A stretch of 64,000 nucleotides of DNA from PXAP01 sp964421595 (GCA_964421595.1 CAYQXY010000024.1:1-64000), one strand, 5' to 3'. Positions 35,561 to 45,449 are shown, numbered from the stretch's first letter. Numbers and translations: made by a program. Notes: generated by a model not told the origin, from the sequence alone.

Positions 35561-36304
35561 TTATTCCTCCTCCAGGTTCCCTATATCTTTTTGTTTCTCG
35601 ACAAAATCTTTAATCTCTTCATATGAAAGAGTCTTGACATTGGTTACAATGAAGTTATTCCTGATAAAACCGCCATACTCATTGCATTCAGCTATTGCAG
35701 CCTTAAACACGTCTCTGATTGACACCTTTATTGGGACAATGGCAAGCAATGAACAAAAATCATTCATGAAGTTCACTTCCTCAAGTTCAGCATCCTGTTT
35801 TTTAAGAAAGAAATCAATTTCCGTCCTTATGAGCTTCTGTTGCAACTCGTCAAAGGGACTCCCGAAACTATTCAGCAATACAACAAAATATCGCAGTTTT
35901 GCACCTTTCCCTCCGAGTCCGGTTGAGATGAACACCTGGTTTTCATCAAGCAGTTTACTCTGTATAAGCATACGGCTTTCCTGAAAAGCAAGAATGGCCC
36001 ATTCCCTGAGTTCCGAGTCCGGTTCCTTAACATATTTCTCAATTGCCCTGTAAGCTTCAACCTCCTCAATTGAAGCAAGCTGAACCAGGAGTTTCTTTTT
36101 ATTGGCTATTGAATTCTCCTTTTCAAACAGGTTATCCTTGACCGAGAGAATATTATCAGATATAAGATTCTTCTTGAATCCCCTTGAGAATTCAAAATAC
36201 TCCATCTGAAGGTCTATGTCAATCTTTTCTTCAAGTATACTGAAATGCTCGGGGAAGTGCCCGAAGATATCCTGAATCCGGTCATAAATATTCTCATCAT
36301 CCAT
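35561..36304 (-). CDS. Uncharacterised helical protein, possible HEAT-like repeats
   Basis: The 247-residue protein is rich in charged helices, with one stretch that looks like a HEAT/PBS-lyase repeat (SIEEVEAYRAIEKYVKEPDSELREWAILAF). It has no signal peptide or membrane segment, so it is probably cytoplasmic. I do not recognise a specific family. It follows 82 bases upstream of the ADP-ribosylglycohydrolase-like gene on the same strand, so the two may be coexpressed, but no functional link is established. Confidence 0.6.
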   Translation of the reverse strand: MDDENIYDRIQDIFGHFPEHFSILEEKIDIDLQMEYFEFSRGFKKNLISDNILSVKDNLFEKENSIANKKKLLVQLASIEEVEAYRAIEKYVKEPDSELREWAILAFQESRMLIQSKLLDENQVFISTGLGGKGAKLRYFVVLLNSFGSPFDELQQKLIRTEIDFFLKKQDAELEEVNFMNDFCSLLAIVPIKVSIRDVFKAAIAECNEYGGFIRNNFIVTNVKTLSYEEIKDFVEKQKDIGNLEEE

Positions 36305-36448
36305 AATATTCTGCTAATTTGTTAACATAAAACGAACATCCGTACTAAAGATTTCAATAAAGTTAAATTATTTTAAAGTCAGGAATTATTATTTTGCCGA
36401 AATATTTCATGCAGAGGCGATTTAATTGAAAATACCCATATTACGGTA

Positions 36449-36479
36449 TTTGAACAGTATTAATAATAAGATACTTTTG
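36449..36479 (+). promoter_or_regulatory. Promoter of feoAB
   Basis: TTTG (36449-36452) and TACTTTTG (36472-36479) are separated by exactly 19 bases. The start would be near 36486, giving a leader of about 50 bases to feoAB. No Fur box was recognised by eye. Confidence 0.72.
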
Positions 36480-36535
36480 CAGACTTAATCAGGCTGACTC
36501 TGACTGCTCAGCAACTCATGTGAATTTGATACTTA

Positions 36536-39046
36536 ATGACACTTGCAGAACTCCAGAATAATGAGAGTGGCATCATTACCAAGGTAAAAGGCCGTGGTGC
36601 CTTCCGGAAACGAATAACAGAAATGGGATTTGTAAAGGGAAAAACTGTGAAAGTCATAAAAAATGCTCCATTCAAGGACCCTGTGGAATACAGCATAATG
36701 GATTATGAAATATCTCTGAGAAGAAGCGAGGCAGCACTGATTGAGATCGTATCACCCGATAAGCCGGCAGGCAAAGAAAAAGAGAAGTTCAGGGGTGTTG
36801 TTTCCCAGGAGTGGTTAAAAACCAAAGCTGAAAAAAAAGGGAAACTCATTAATGTGGCAATGGTTGGCAACCCCAATGCCGGCAAAACAACTATTTTTAA
36901 CTTTGCCACCCGCTCCAGGGAAAGAGTGGGTAACTACAGCGGCGTTACTGTTGATGCAAAATACGGCAAGTTTTCTCTGAAAGGGTATAAATTTAATGTT
37001 ACTGATTTGCCAGGCACCTATTCACTCACTGCCTGGTCGCCCGAAGAATTATATGTGCGCAACCACATCACGGCCAATATGCCTGATGTTGTAATTAATG
37101 TTGTTGATGCTTCAAACCTCGAACGTAACCTGTTCCTTACCACCCAGCTAATAGATATGGACATTAAGGTGGTAATGGCCCTTAATATGTACGATGAATT
37201 ACTTGAGGCAGGCAATACCCTTGATTATGAATCATTGGGTAAGATGACAGGCATACCGGTAGTTCCCACTATCGGATCCAAAAATATCGGTATTATTGAT
37301 CTGTTCCAGAAGGTAATTGATGTTTATGAGGACGAAGACAGGGACGTGCGTCATGTACATATTAATTACGGACATGAGATTGAAAATTCAATAAAAAAAA
37401 TCCAGGAAAAGATTAAAGTAAAAGAAAACCTGCATCTTACCGATGTAATTTCTTCAAGGTTTCTTGCGATCAAGCTCCTGGAAAAGGATAAGGATGCAAT
37501 AAACAGAATTTCGGTCCTCCGGGACGCAGACGAGATATCAAAAAAGGCAACCGGCGAGACAAAAAGGCTGGAGGCGGCCCTGATGGAGGATAGCGAGACA
37601 CTTGTAACTGATGCCAAATATGGTTTTGTATCAGGAGCACTTAGAGAAACCATGACCAGGGGTGCACATGAGCGGCATAAAAGATCGGAAACTATTGATT
37701 CTCTTCTTACTCACCAGTTCATGGGATTTCCGATCTTCCTGCTGTTTATATTTTTAATGTTTCAGGGCACATTTACTCTTGGGGCATATCCTATGGAATG
37801 GATCGAGAGGCTGATTGCGGCCACATCTGGCTTCATGGAAACAAGAATTTCTGAAGGCAGCCTTAAAGACCTGCTGATAAACGGAATTCTGGGTGGCGTC
37901 GGCGGGGTGATTGTCTTCCTGCCTAATATTCTGATTCTGTTTTTCTTTATTTCATTGATGGAAGATACCGGTTACATGGCAAGGGCTGCATTTATTATGG
38001 ATAAGCTGATGCATAAGATAGGCCTTCATGGAAAATCCTTTATTCCCCTTATAATGGGATTTGGCTGTAATGTACCGGCGATAATGGCTACCAGAACTAT
38101 TGAAAACCGGGACAACCGCCTGCTGACAATGCTTATAAATCCTTTTATGTCGTGCAGTGCCCGCCTGCCGGTATATGTCCTGATAATCGGCGCGTTTTTC
38201 CCTGATCATCCGGGTACTGTTCTTTTCGGCATGTACAGTCTGGGAATTTTAATGGCTATAGTGGCTGCCCTGATTTTTAAGAAGGCACTCTTTAAATCAG
38301 AAGATGTTCCATTTGTAATGGAGCTTCCCCCCTACAGGGTGCCTACCATTAAAACAACAACCCGTCATATGTGGCATAAAGGCTCACAGTACCTTCAGAA
38401 AATGGGAGGAATAATCCTGGTTGCCTCAATACTGGTATGGGCTCTTGGATATTACCCGAGAACTCCGGAGAATAATGAATATTCAGGAATAGTAAACCTT
38501 GAGGCAAATCATTTAAATGAACAAAAAAAGATTGGAACTACCGGCTTGTTTGCTGATAACAATACTCCGGAAGAAGTAGTAAAGGAGAATGAGATCAGTG
38601 CCTTACAGTTTGAGCAGGAGGCCAGAAGACAGCAGAATTCCTATATTGGCAGAATTGGAAAGTTTATTGAGCCGGCAATAGCGCCACTTGGTTTTGACTG
38701 GAAAATGGGAGTCGCCCTTTTGTCGGGTGTTGCAGCAAAAGAAATCGTTGTAAGCACAATGGGTGTATTATACCAGGCCTCTCCGGAAGCCAGTCTGCCG
38801 ACAGAAACCCTTGGGGAGAAACTCCGGCACCAGACTTACCCCGATGGTTCAAAGGTATTCACAACCGCTTCTGCCCTTTCATTTCTTGTATTCATACTTC
38901 TTTATTTTCCGTGTGTTGCCGTAATTGCGGCAATAAAAAATGAATCGGGTCACTGGAAATGGGCTGCATTTACCGTTTTCTACACAACCGGAATCGCATA
39001 CATAATGTCTTTCATTGTTTACAGGGCTGGAATTCTTATTTTTTGA
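36536..39046 (+). CDS. feoB: FeoA-FeoB fusion, ferrous iron transporter
   Basis: The 836-residue protein joins an N-terminal FeoA SH3-like domain (about 1-75, MTLAELQNNESGIITKVKG) to FeoB. The G-protein motifs are G1 GNPNAGKT (111-118), the switch region NYSGVTV (133-139), G3 DLPG (157-160) and G4-like NMYD (217-220). A membrane domain of about eight helices follows (about 395-836), with the GFGCNVPAIMATR motif. It imports Fe2+ and is used mainly in low-oxygen conditions. The fused FeoA is a common Bacteroidota arrangement. The small Cys-rich gene just downstream completes the locus, and a consensus promoter lies upstream. Confidence 0.95.
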   Translation: MTLAELQNNESGIITKVKGRGAFRKRITEMGFVKGKTVKVIKNAPFKDPVEYSIMDYEISLRRSEAALIEIVSPDKPAGKEKEKFRGVVSQEWLKTKAEKKGKLINVAMVGNPNAGKTTIFNFATRSRERVGNYSGVTVDAKYGKFSLKGYKFNVTDLPGTYSLTAWSPEELYVRNHITANMPDVVINVVDASNLERNLFLTTQLIDMDIKVVMALNMYDELLEAGNTLDYESLGKMTGIPVVPTIGSKNIGIIDLFQKVIDVYEDEDRDVRHVHINYGHEIENSIKKIQEKIKVKENLHLTDVISSRFLAIKLLEKDKDAINRISVLRDADEISKKATGETKRLEAALMEDSETLVTDAKYGFVSGALRETMTRGAHERHKRSETIDSLLTHQFMGFPIFLLFIFLMFQGTFTLGAYPMEWIERLIAATSGFMETRISEGSLKDLLINGILGGVGGVIVFLPNILILFFFISLMEDTGYMARAAFIMDKLMHKIGLHGKSFIPLIMGFGCNVPAIMATRTIENRDNRLLTMLINPFMSCSARLPVYVLIIGAFFPDHPGTVLFGMYSLGILMAIVAALIFKKALFKSEDVPFVMELPPYRVPTIKTTTRHMWHKGSQYLQKMGGIILVASILVWALGYYPRTPENNEYSGIVNLEANHLNEQKKIGTTGLFADNNTPEEVVKENEISALQFEQEARRQQNSYIGRIGKFIEPAIAPLGFDWKMGVALLSGVAAKEIVVSTMGVLYQASPEASLPTETLGEKLRHQTYPDGSKVFTTASALSFLVFILLYFPCVAVIAAIKNESGHWKWAAFTVFYTTGIAYIMSFIVYRAGILIF

Positions 39047-39065
39047 TTTAACTAATAAAAACAAA

Positions 39066-39221
39066 ATGTTACAGGATATAATAACTTACTTATTTTTGCT
39101 TTATGCAGTAACATATACCGGATATTACACTGTAAAGATGTTTATTCCACAGAAAGAAGCGGTAAAAAACAGGAATTGCTCATCCTGCGCCGGGTGCAAA
39201 CTGAAAGATGAATGCTCCTGA
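39066..39221 (+). CDS. FeoB-associated Cys-rich membrane protein
   Basis: The 51-residue protein has one membrane helix (about 5-22, IITYLFLLYAVTYTGYYTV). A cytoplasmic tail ends in the Cys-rich motif CSSCAGCKLKDEC, typical of the FeoB-associated Cys-rich family. It starts at the ATG at 39066, 20 bases after feoB; the longer in-frame start at 39015 would overlap feoB. It may deliver or sense iron, or ligate a cluster; this is inferred from location and motif. Confidence 0.85.
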   Translation: MLQDIITYLFLLYAVTYTGYYTVKMFIPQKEAVKNRNCSSCAGCKLKDECS

Positions 39222-39441
39222 CATTGCCTGCAGCCGATCTTCCTCAGACAGGAAAAACACAATCAGGTAAAAATTATGGAACGGACTTTACACTCTCTTT
39301 AAGACGGAAGTTAACTCCATTGCAATAATTGTAATCTTGACTCTGAATTCGAATTGAAGAAAACTGCAAGGCAGAGAATTGTTATGATCATCCACAATAT
39401 TATATGTATAGTTTTAATGAAATCACCTTTAATTTAATTGC

Positions 39442-39918
39442 ATGGATATATTTCTGTTGATAATATCCCTGCTTCTGTTACTGATAGGAATTGCAGGATG
39501 TTTTTTGCCAGTACTGCCCGGGCCGCCTGTAAGTTTTATAGCGCTGCTGCTGGTTAATTTCACCAGATTTGCCGATTTCAGCACAGAATTAATAATTATT
39601 ATGGCAGTTTTGGCAGCAGCAGTTACTATTATTGATTTTATTGTTCCTGTGTGGACTACAAAAAAATTTGGGGGATCAAAATACGGTATGTGGGGAGCTG
39701 GCATAGGAATTATACTTGGAATCTTTCTTTTTCCTCCGTTCGGATTGATCATAGGGCCACTTGCAGGTGCAATCATTGGTGAAATGATAAATGGCAGTGG
39801 TGGCAGAAATGCCCTGGTTGCGGGAATTGGTTCATTCGCAGGCTTTTTGCTTGGTATTGGCCTGAAACTTGCGGTTTCCCTTACTATTACAATCTATTTA
39901 ATTAGGGAACTCATATGA
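39442..39918 (+). CDS. DUF456-family membrane protein
   Basis: The 158-residue protein has several hydrophobic helices, with Gly-rich motifs such as GIAGCFLPVLPGPPVSF and GMWGAGIGIILGIFLFPPFGLIIGPLAGAIIGE that are diagnostic of DUF456. Its function is unknown. Its 3' end overlaps the convergent beta-lactamase-like gene by 21 bases (39898-39918), an uncommon but real overlap of two well-supported frames. Confidence 0.85.
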   Translation: MDIFLLIISLLLLLIGIAGCFLPVLPGPPVSFIALLLVNFTRFADFSTELIIIMAVLAAAVTIIDFIVPVWTTKKFGGSKYGMWGAGIGIILGIFLFPPFGLIIGPLAGAIIGEMINGSGGRNALVAGIGSFAGFLLGIGLKLAVSLTITIYLIRELI

Positions 39919-41889
39919 CATACTATTCCTGCTTTTTTCCAGCTCATCATAAATAACCTGCAAAACAGATGTCCTGATATTAAGACTGCTGATCAGGTTG
40001 TTGTCTCTTGTCGGATAAACCCTGTTGGAAAGGAATATATATAATAGGTCGTATTCAGGGTCCATCCAGACGAATGTACCGGTAAAACCACTATGTCCGA
40101 AACTTGATGAAGAGGCACCTGTTGTTGGGTATGCCCTTGAATCAGGAAGCAAATCATTGTCAATAAGCGGCTTATCAAAACCCAATCCGCGACGGTTCTC
40201 ATTCTCAGGAAACTGGATACTCGAAAATTCATCTATTACTTCCCTGGAAAGATACCTTTTACCTCCATACTCACCATTATTCAGATACATCTGCAAAAGT
40301 TTGGCAAGATCACCTGCTGTTGAGAAAAGCCCGGCATTACCGCTAATGCCCCCCAATACTGCAGATGCTTCATCATGAACATATCCGTGTACCTGCTCTT
40401 TCCTGAAATAATAGTCTGTTTCAGTGGGGACTATCCTGTGTGCCGGGAAGAAAGTACGGGGGTTGTACCTGAGGGTTGTTGCTCCGAGTGGTTTGAAAAA
40501 GTCATCATAAAGTGCCGTGGTATAGGGTCTTCCTCCTATCTCCTCAATTACGGCGGGAGACACAATAAACGGGAGGCAGGAATACCTGTATTCACCATGA
40601 GAAAGAAGGTCACTCTTGCGTATAGTACGGTACACCCTTTTGCGGAAATTATCGCGGAGGTAAAGGTGGTTGCTTATTTCAAGAGAATACCCGTCTGCCT
40701 GTTCCGGCCTGTACCATCTCCTTATATAATTACCGTTTCGCATTGTCTGTGGCCAGTAATTAATGTAGGGAGTGATACCCGACTGGTGTGTAAGCAGGTC
40801 CCGCAAAATCAGGCCTTCTTTGTTAGACCGCCTGAAAAGACGGCTCTTCCAGTCATCCCAGTAATAACTAAGTGGTCTGTCAAGGTCCAGCAAGCCTTCA
40901 TCTCTGAGTTTCATGTATAGAGGCAGCGGGCCCGTTATTTTAGTTACTGAAGCCAGGTCATAAATATCGCCCTTCTCAACTTTAATTCTTTCATCATAGG
41001 TGTGATGCCCATAGGCTTTATCAAGAATGATCTTACCTCCTACAGCAATCAAAACCCTTGCGCCCGGAAATGCACCGTAAAACAGGCCCGCATCAACAAT
41101 TGAATCAACCCTTGAGTCGACAATCCGGCTGTCCAGGCCAGCCTCTTCAGGAATGGTATATTTTAGCCTGAGCCCTCCCCCGGTATCCAGGCCGGCACCC
41201 TGAGCAAACAGATCGCCAGCCTGCATATCGAGACGGCCTGAAGCCCCGATGGCACCGAAAAGCACCTGGGCAGACAGATCCTGTACCAGTTCATTATCTT
41301 CGTAAGCAAGAAGGAGTCCGCCGACATTTTCTATGCCCTGCCATTGACCAAGAAATGGTGGCGGACCAAAAAATACCACTATCGATTCTTTTTCCGAAAG
41401 GAGGTGCAATAGTTCAGTCACAACCTGCCTGTTCCTGTCATCCAATGGCAAAGCAGAGGCCGATATACCGGCAATAATCCTGTCATACCCCTCGAGATCC
41501 GACAAAACCTGCCGGAATCTATCGGTTGCCAGAAGATTCAATCTGAACACAGGCATTTCCTGATAATCATTTATTCTCGAAGTAAAGGTTTCTGAATCAC
41601 CAATCATAAGGCAGGCAAATCTGCCGTTATCAAGATCTGCAACAGGGATTATTTCATTACGGTTCAGCAGCACTGTAAATGAGGATTCAATCTCCTGCCT
41701 GTTATGCAGTAATGAATGATTGCCTACAATTACCGTATCATGAGGTATATCTGAGTTCAGACTTTTTTCATGATACCGGTATCCGGATGAGTGTGACCTG
41801 TATATTCCAGATCGGGCCAGACTGCTCTGACTGTAAAATGAAATTAAAATCAGTACAGCCAAAAAGGGATGAATGTAATTCCTGAACAT
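39898..41889 (-). CDS. Serine hydrolase (beta-lactamase fold) with leftover GH3 C-terminal domain
   Basis: The 663-residue secreted protein has a signal peptide, then a domain (about 60-230) matching the C-terminal part of a GH3 enzyme. The beta-lactamase/DD-peptidase-fold domain follows (about 250-663). The latter has SVTK (314-317) and HSGFTG (599-604). The tyrosine motif is Y436-S-C438, where active class C-like enzymes have YxN or YSD. The same architecture occurs in the 1017-residue protein at 48558-51611, which still has the GH3 catalytic barrel; that barrel is absent here. Shared stretches include LLAYEDN, KAYGHHTY and DIYDLASVTKI-like segments. The product is probably involved in cell-wall turnover, or is impaired by the Tyr-motif change. 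Confidence 0.85.
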   Translation of the reverse strand: MFRNYIHPFLAVLILISFYSQSSLARSGIYRSHSSGYRYHEKSLNSDIPHDTVIVGNHSLLHNRQEIESSFTVLLNRNEIIPVADLDNGRFACLMIGDSETFTSRINDYQEMPVFRLNLLATDRFRQVLSDLEGYDRIIAGISASALPLDDRNRQVVTELLHLLSEKESIVVFFGPPPFLGQWQGIENVGGLLLAYEDNELVQDLSAQVLFGAIGASGRLDMQAGDLFAQGAGLDTGGGLRLKYTIPEEAGLDSRIVDSRVDSIVDAGLFYGAFPGARVLIAVGGKIILDKAYGHHTYDERIKVEKGDIYDLASVTKITGPLPLYMKLRDEGLLDLDRPLSYYWDDWKSRLFRRSNKEGLILRDLLTHQSGITPYINYWPQTMRNGNYIRRWYRPEQADGYSLEISNHLYLRDNFRKRVYRTIRKSDLLSHGEYRYSCLPFIVSPAVIEEIGGRPYTTALYDDFFKPLGATTLRYNPRTFFPAHRIVPTETDYYFRKEQVHGYVHDEASAVLGGISGNAGLFSTAGDLAKLLQMYLNNGEYGGKRYLSREVIDEFSSIQFPENENRRGLGFDKPLIDNDLLPDSRAYPTTGASSSSFGHSGFTGTFVWMDPEYDLLYIFLSNRVYPTRDNNLISSLNIRTSVLQVIYDELEKSRNSMSYEFPN

Positions 41890-42223
41890 AGTAATATGGT
41901 TTCCGGATATAATTCCGTTTTTGGGTCAAAGATATAACCAAATTCATTTTAGACATTTAGCGACTAAATCAGCCGGTAAATTTACCTTAAAATTATATAA
42001 TGAACAATCCGGCTCCGGTTAACATTCACTTTTAAGGAGTTGGTTAATTAATAACCGTCATTTGTCAAAAAAAAGTATGATCCTGGTATTATTGGATTTA
42101 AATTAATTGCTTTGTATCAAAAAACACCTAATTTGTACATCTGATAAAGTAACGATCTTCATTAAAACCTGCATTATTCATAATAAAAGCAATAATAATA
42201 TTATACCAATTACACCTCTGGAA

Positions 42224-43681
42224 ATGAACATATCTGATATATCTGAACCCGCAATTCTATGGAAATATTTCCAGGAAATCTGCCTGGTTCCCCGGCCTTC
42301 TAAAAAGGAAGAAAAAATAATTGCCTGGCTTATAAATTTTGCAAAGAAACAGAACCTCCCTTTTAGTAAAGATAAGGCAGGCAATATTCTTATTTCGAAA
42401 GGCGCAAGTAAAGGAATGGAGAATAAAAAAACGTTAGTGCTTCAAAGCCACATGGATATGGTTTGTGAGAAAAACTCAGATGTCGTCCATGATTTTGAAA
42501 ATGATCCTGTACATACTCAAATAAGTGACGGATGGATTTCTGCCATCGGAACTACACTTGGGGCTGATGACGGTATCGGTATGGCCGCACAGCTGGCTTT
42601 GCTGGCATCTGAAGATGTGGAACATGGTAAAATTGAGTGCCTGTTTACGGTCGATGAAGAGACCGGACTTACAGGTGCTTTTGCACTACAGCCAGGTTTT
42701 TTCGAAGGAAAGATACTTGTTAACCTCGATTCAGAAGATGAAGGAGAACTTTTTATAGGCTGCGCAGGGGGTGTAGATACTATTGCAACTACAGAATTTG
42801 AAACTGAACCTGTACCTGAGTCACATATGGGATTTACTGTAACTGTCAGCGGGTTAAAAGGAGGCCATTCAGGTGATGATATTCACAGGGGCCGTGCAAA
42901 CTCAATAAAAACTCTTAACCGCTTCCTCTGGAATGTGAATAACCGTTTTGAAATGAAACTGGTAAGCTTTGACGGCGGCAACCTGCGCAATGCAATACCC
43001 CGGGAAGCCCGTGCATTCTTCACCTTACACAGAGATGATGTTGCAGCAATGAAGGAATATTTTGAAGCCTTTTCAGAGATTGTTAAAAAAGAAATGTCAA
43101 TAAGTGAACCATCGTTCAGTGTCTCATTATTTGACTCAGAAACTCCGGAAAATTCTCTGGATGAAGATACCCAGCTTGATCTGCTATATTCGCTTTATGC
43201 ATGCCCAAATGGTGTCATATCATGGGACCCCCAAATTGAAGATATGGTGGAAACATCCACAAATCTTGCTTCAGTAAAGTTCCGTGAGAACACGATCACT
43301 ATTACAACCAGCCAGCGATCATCATCAGATTCTTTAAGAGGTGATATTGCATCTATGGTAGAGAGTGTGTTCCGGCTGGCTAATGCCAACGTTAAAAGGA
43401 CAGGAGGATACCCGGGGTGGGCACCGGACAAAAATTCAGAGATACTGCGTATCACAGAGTCTGCCTATATAAAGCTTTTTGATCATAAACCGGTAGTACG
43501 CTCAATTCACGCCGGACTGGAGTGCGGATTATTTCTGGAGAAATATCCTTCACTTGACATGATCTCATTCGGCCCCACAATAAAGGGGGCGCATTCTCCT
43601 GATGAAAAACTGCATATAGGATCAGTGCAAAAATTCTGGGATCTCCTTCTTGAAGTGCTCAGGAATATACCCGAAAAATAA
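42224..43681 (+). CDS. pepD: Aminoacyl-histidine dipeptidase (PepD, M20 family)
   Basis: The 485-residue protein has the M20 metal-ligand motifs SHMDMVCE (about 75-82), GTTLGADDGIGMA (109-121) and DEETGLTGA (144-152). The longer reading starts at a TTG and adds 39 residues unlike the family. The ATG at 42224 (MNISDISEPAILWKYF) gives a normal N-terminus. The enzyme cleaves Xaa-His and other dipeptides in the cytoplasm, using Zn2+. It is monocistronic and converges on the rubredoxin gene across a short repeat-bearing region. Confidence 0.93.
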   Translation: MNISDISEPAILWKYFQEICLVPRPSKKEEKIIAWLINFAKKQNLPFSKDKAGNILISKGASKGMENKKTLVLQSHMDMVCEKNSDVVHDFENDPVHTQISDGWISAIGTTLGADDGIGMAAQLALLASEDVEHGKIECLFTVDEETGLTGAFALQPGFFEGKILVNLDSEDEGELFIGCAGGVDTIATTEFETEPVPESHMGFTVTVSGLKGGHSGDDIHRGRANSIKTLNRFLWNVNNRFEMKLVSFDGGNLRNAIPREARAFFTLHRDDVAAMKEYFEAFSEIVKKEMSISEPSFSVSLFDSETPENSLDEDTQLDLLYSLYACPNGVISWDPQIEDMVETSTNLASVKFRENTITITTSQRSSSDSLRGDIASMVESVFRLANANVKRTGGYPGWAPDKNSEILRITESAYIKLFDHKPVVRSIHAGLECGLFLEKYPSLDMISFGPTIKGAHSPDEKLHIGSVQKFWDLLLEVLRNIPEK

Positions 43682-43754
43682 CCTGACCGTAAGTAAACTA
43701 ATATCATTCTTCAACCTGCCGGATTGAAATTGTGGAGTATTTGCATGAACCCCG

Positions 43755-43790
43755 GGGGGTATCCCATGAAACGGGGGTAACCCATGAAAC
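43755..43790. repeat. Two tandem copies of an 18-bp unit
   Basis: The units at 43755-43772 and 43773-43790 are adjacent and differ at one base (T/A at 43762/43780): GGGGGTAtCCCATGAAAC versus GGGGGTAaCCCATGAAAC. A partial further copy precedes them (CATGAAC, 43744-43750). They lie between convergent pepD and rubredoxin, so they are outside both genes. Confidence 0.85.
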
Positions 43791-43835
43791 GGAATATGAT
43801 TGTCATCGGGGAATCTGGCGGGAACAGTGCTTCGT

Positions 43836-43997
43836 CTATTCCATTGGCCTGAATTCCGATGCGCCTACCCCGCAAACCGGGCATGACCAGTCATCAGGAA
43901 GTTCTTCGAATGGTGTACCAGGATCAATATCACCCATCATATCACCTGCTTCCGGGTCATAAATATAACCGCATACTGAACATTTATATTTTTGCAT
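43836..43997 (-). CDS. Rubredoxin
   Basis: A 53-residue protein has the two CxxC iron-binding motifs, C6-C9 (KCSVCGYIYDP) and C39-C42 (WSCPVCGVGA). It also has the conserved Tyr, Trp and Phe of the rubredoxin core. It binds one iron and passes single electrons, for example in oxygen and peroxide removal in anaerobes. It is too short for usual ORF cut-offs. The loop between the cysteine pairs (DMMGDIDPGTPF) differs slightly from the usual GDP.NG form. No partner (rubrerythrin, reductase) is nearby. The 109 bases to the next gene contain no recognised promoter. Confidence 0.95.
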   Translation of the reverse strand: MQKYKCSVCGYIYDPEAGDMMGDIDPGTPFEELPDDWSCPVCGVGASEFRPME

Positions 43998-44105
43998 ATT
44001 TTTTTGGTAAAAGGAGCATAATTATCAATTGAATTGCCGGGGTGCCTTAGAAAGTGTATAAATATAATTAAAATATTGATGACTGCCATTAAAATTGCGG
44101 CCGTG

Positions 44106-45440
44106 TTACAGTAAAAAACTTAAAAGGATACCTGCTGCAACTGCAGATCCTATAACGCCCGACACGTTCGGTGCCATTGCATGCATTAACAGGTGGTTTG
44201 TCGGATCATAACGTAATCCCTCGTGCTGAACTACCCTGGCAGAATCGGGCACTGCCGATACACCTGCTGCCCCGATAAGAGGGTTGATCTTATTGCCTTC
44301 TGACAGAAAAAGGTTCATGAACTTTGCAAAGAGCAAACCTCCGGCAGTAGCGATCATGAATGATATAGCACCAAGTCCGAAAATAAGAATTGATGTTGGT
44401 GTTAAAAACACATCGGCCTGAGTCGATGCACCCACTGTCAGCCCCAGCAGTATGGTAACGATGTCGATCAGGCTGCCCCTGGCTGTCTCGGCAAGCCTGC
44501 GGGTAACAGTCGATTCCTTAAGCAGATTCCCAAAAAACAGCATACCCAGAAGAGGCAGGGAGCTTGGAGAAATAAGAGCGGTTATTATTAAACCGATAAT
44601 CGGGAACAGTATTTTTTCAAGTTTTGATACCGCACGGGGTGGTTTCATCCTTATCACCCTCTCCTTCCTGGACGTAAGCAGCCTCATTATGGGTGGCTGG
44701 ATAACCGGAACCAGGGCCATATAAGAGTATGCAGCAATTGCAATCGGGCCAATAAGGTTCCTTACAGTGGTCCCGTCAGGTAAAACCAATACCCCGTCAG
44801 CAAGCTTTGATGATAAAAATATGGCTGTTGGTCCGTCAGCTCCTCCGATTATCCCGATTGCCCCGGCTTCCGGAAGCGCAAATCCGAGTATTAGTGCACC
44901 GAGGAATGTGAGGAATATCCCGATCTGTGCCGCGGCTCCCAGCAACATTAGCCGGGGATTGGAAATTAGCGATGAAAAATCAGTCATTGCTCCAATTCCA
45001 AGGAATATAAGGGGGGGATAAATCCCCCTGACCACGCCAAAATAAAGGTAATTCATTACACTGCCTTCTTCGTATATGCCAAGTTGCAGTCCCGCATCCT
45101 GCACAAAGGGCATATTGCCGATAATTATTCCGGTGCCTATAGGCACAAGCAATAATGGTTCATATTCATAGCGAATGGCCAGGAATATAAATACAAGACC
45201 AATTAACACCATGAAAACATTTGCCCAGGTGATATTTACAAAACCCGAAAAACTGAAAAAGGTTCTTAATCCTTCCAGTGCCCTGGACCCGGAATCATCT
45301 GCACCATAACCGGATAACGAAGTAGTTGAATAAACTGGTTCTGTGCCTGGATTTGTTTTGTCATGACCTCCGTATTGGTTAAAGCTCCACAAAATAGCCA
45401 GAAATGCTATGATACCGAAGACAAGAAAGAGTCGCTTCAT
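44106..45440 (-). CDS. oadB: Na+-translocating decarboxylase beta subunit (membrane pump)
   Basis: The 444-residue integral membrane protein belongs to the OadB/MmdB/GcdB family. The signature GGADGPTAI (199-207) contains the essential Asp202, equivalent to Asp203 in Klebsiella OadB. About nine to eleven membrane segments follow an N-terminal helix and a roughly 40-residue extracytoplasmic linker. It decarboxylates the carboxybiotin carrier and exports Na+ outward. It is the last gene of a five-gene set: epimerase, carboxyltransferase, gamma-like subunit, biotin carrier, beta subunit. Confidence 0.95.
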   Translation of the reverse strand: MKRLFLVFGIIAFLAILWSFNQYGGHDKTNPGTEPVYSTTSLSGYGADDSGSRALEGLRTFFSFSGFVNITWANVFMVLIGLVFIFLAIRYEYEPLLLVPIGTGIIIGNMPFVQDAGLQLGIYEEGSVMNYLYFGVVRGIYPPLIFLGIGAMTDFSSLISNPRLMLLGAAAQIGIFLTFLGALILGFALPEAGAIGIIGGADGPTAIFLSSKLADGVLVLPDGTTVRNLIGPIAIAAYSYMALVPVIQPPIMRLLTSRKERVIRMKPPRAVSKLEKILFPIIGLIITALISPSSLPLLGMLFFGNLLKESTVTRRLAETARGSLIDIVTILLGLTVGASTQADVFLTPTSILIFGLGAISFMIATAGGLLFAKFMNLFLSEGNKINPLIGAAGVSAVPDSARVVQHEGLRYDPTNHLLMHAMAPNVSGVIGSAVAAGILLSFLL

Positions 45441-45449
45441 AATTTTATC

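Noticed and set aside
40375..40920. Plus-strand ORF of 181 codons
   Set aside because: Antisense to the beta-lactamase-like gene; no family or signal.
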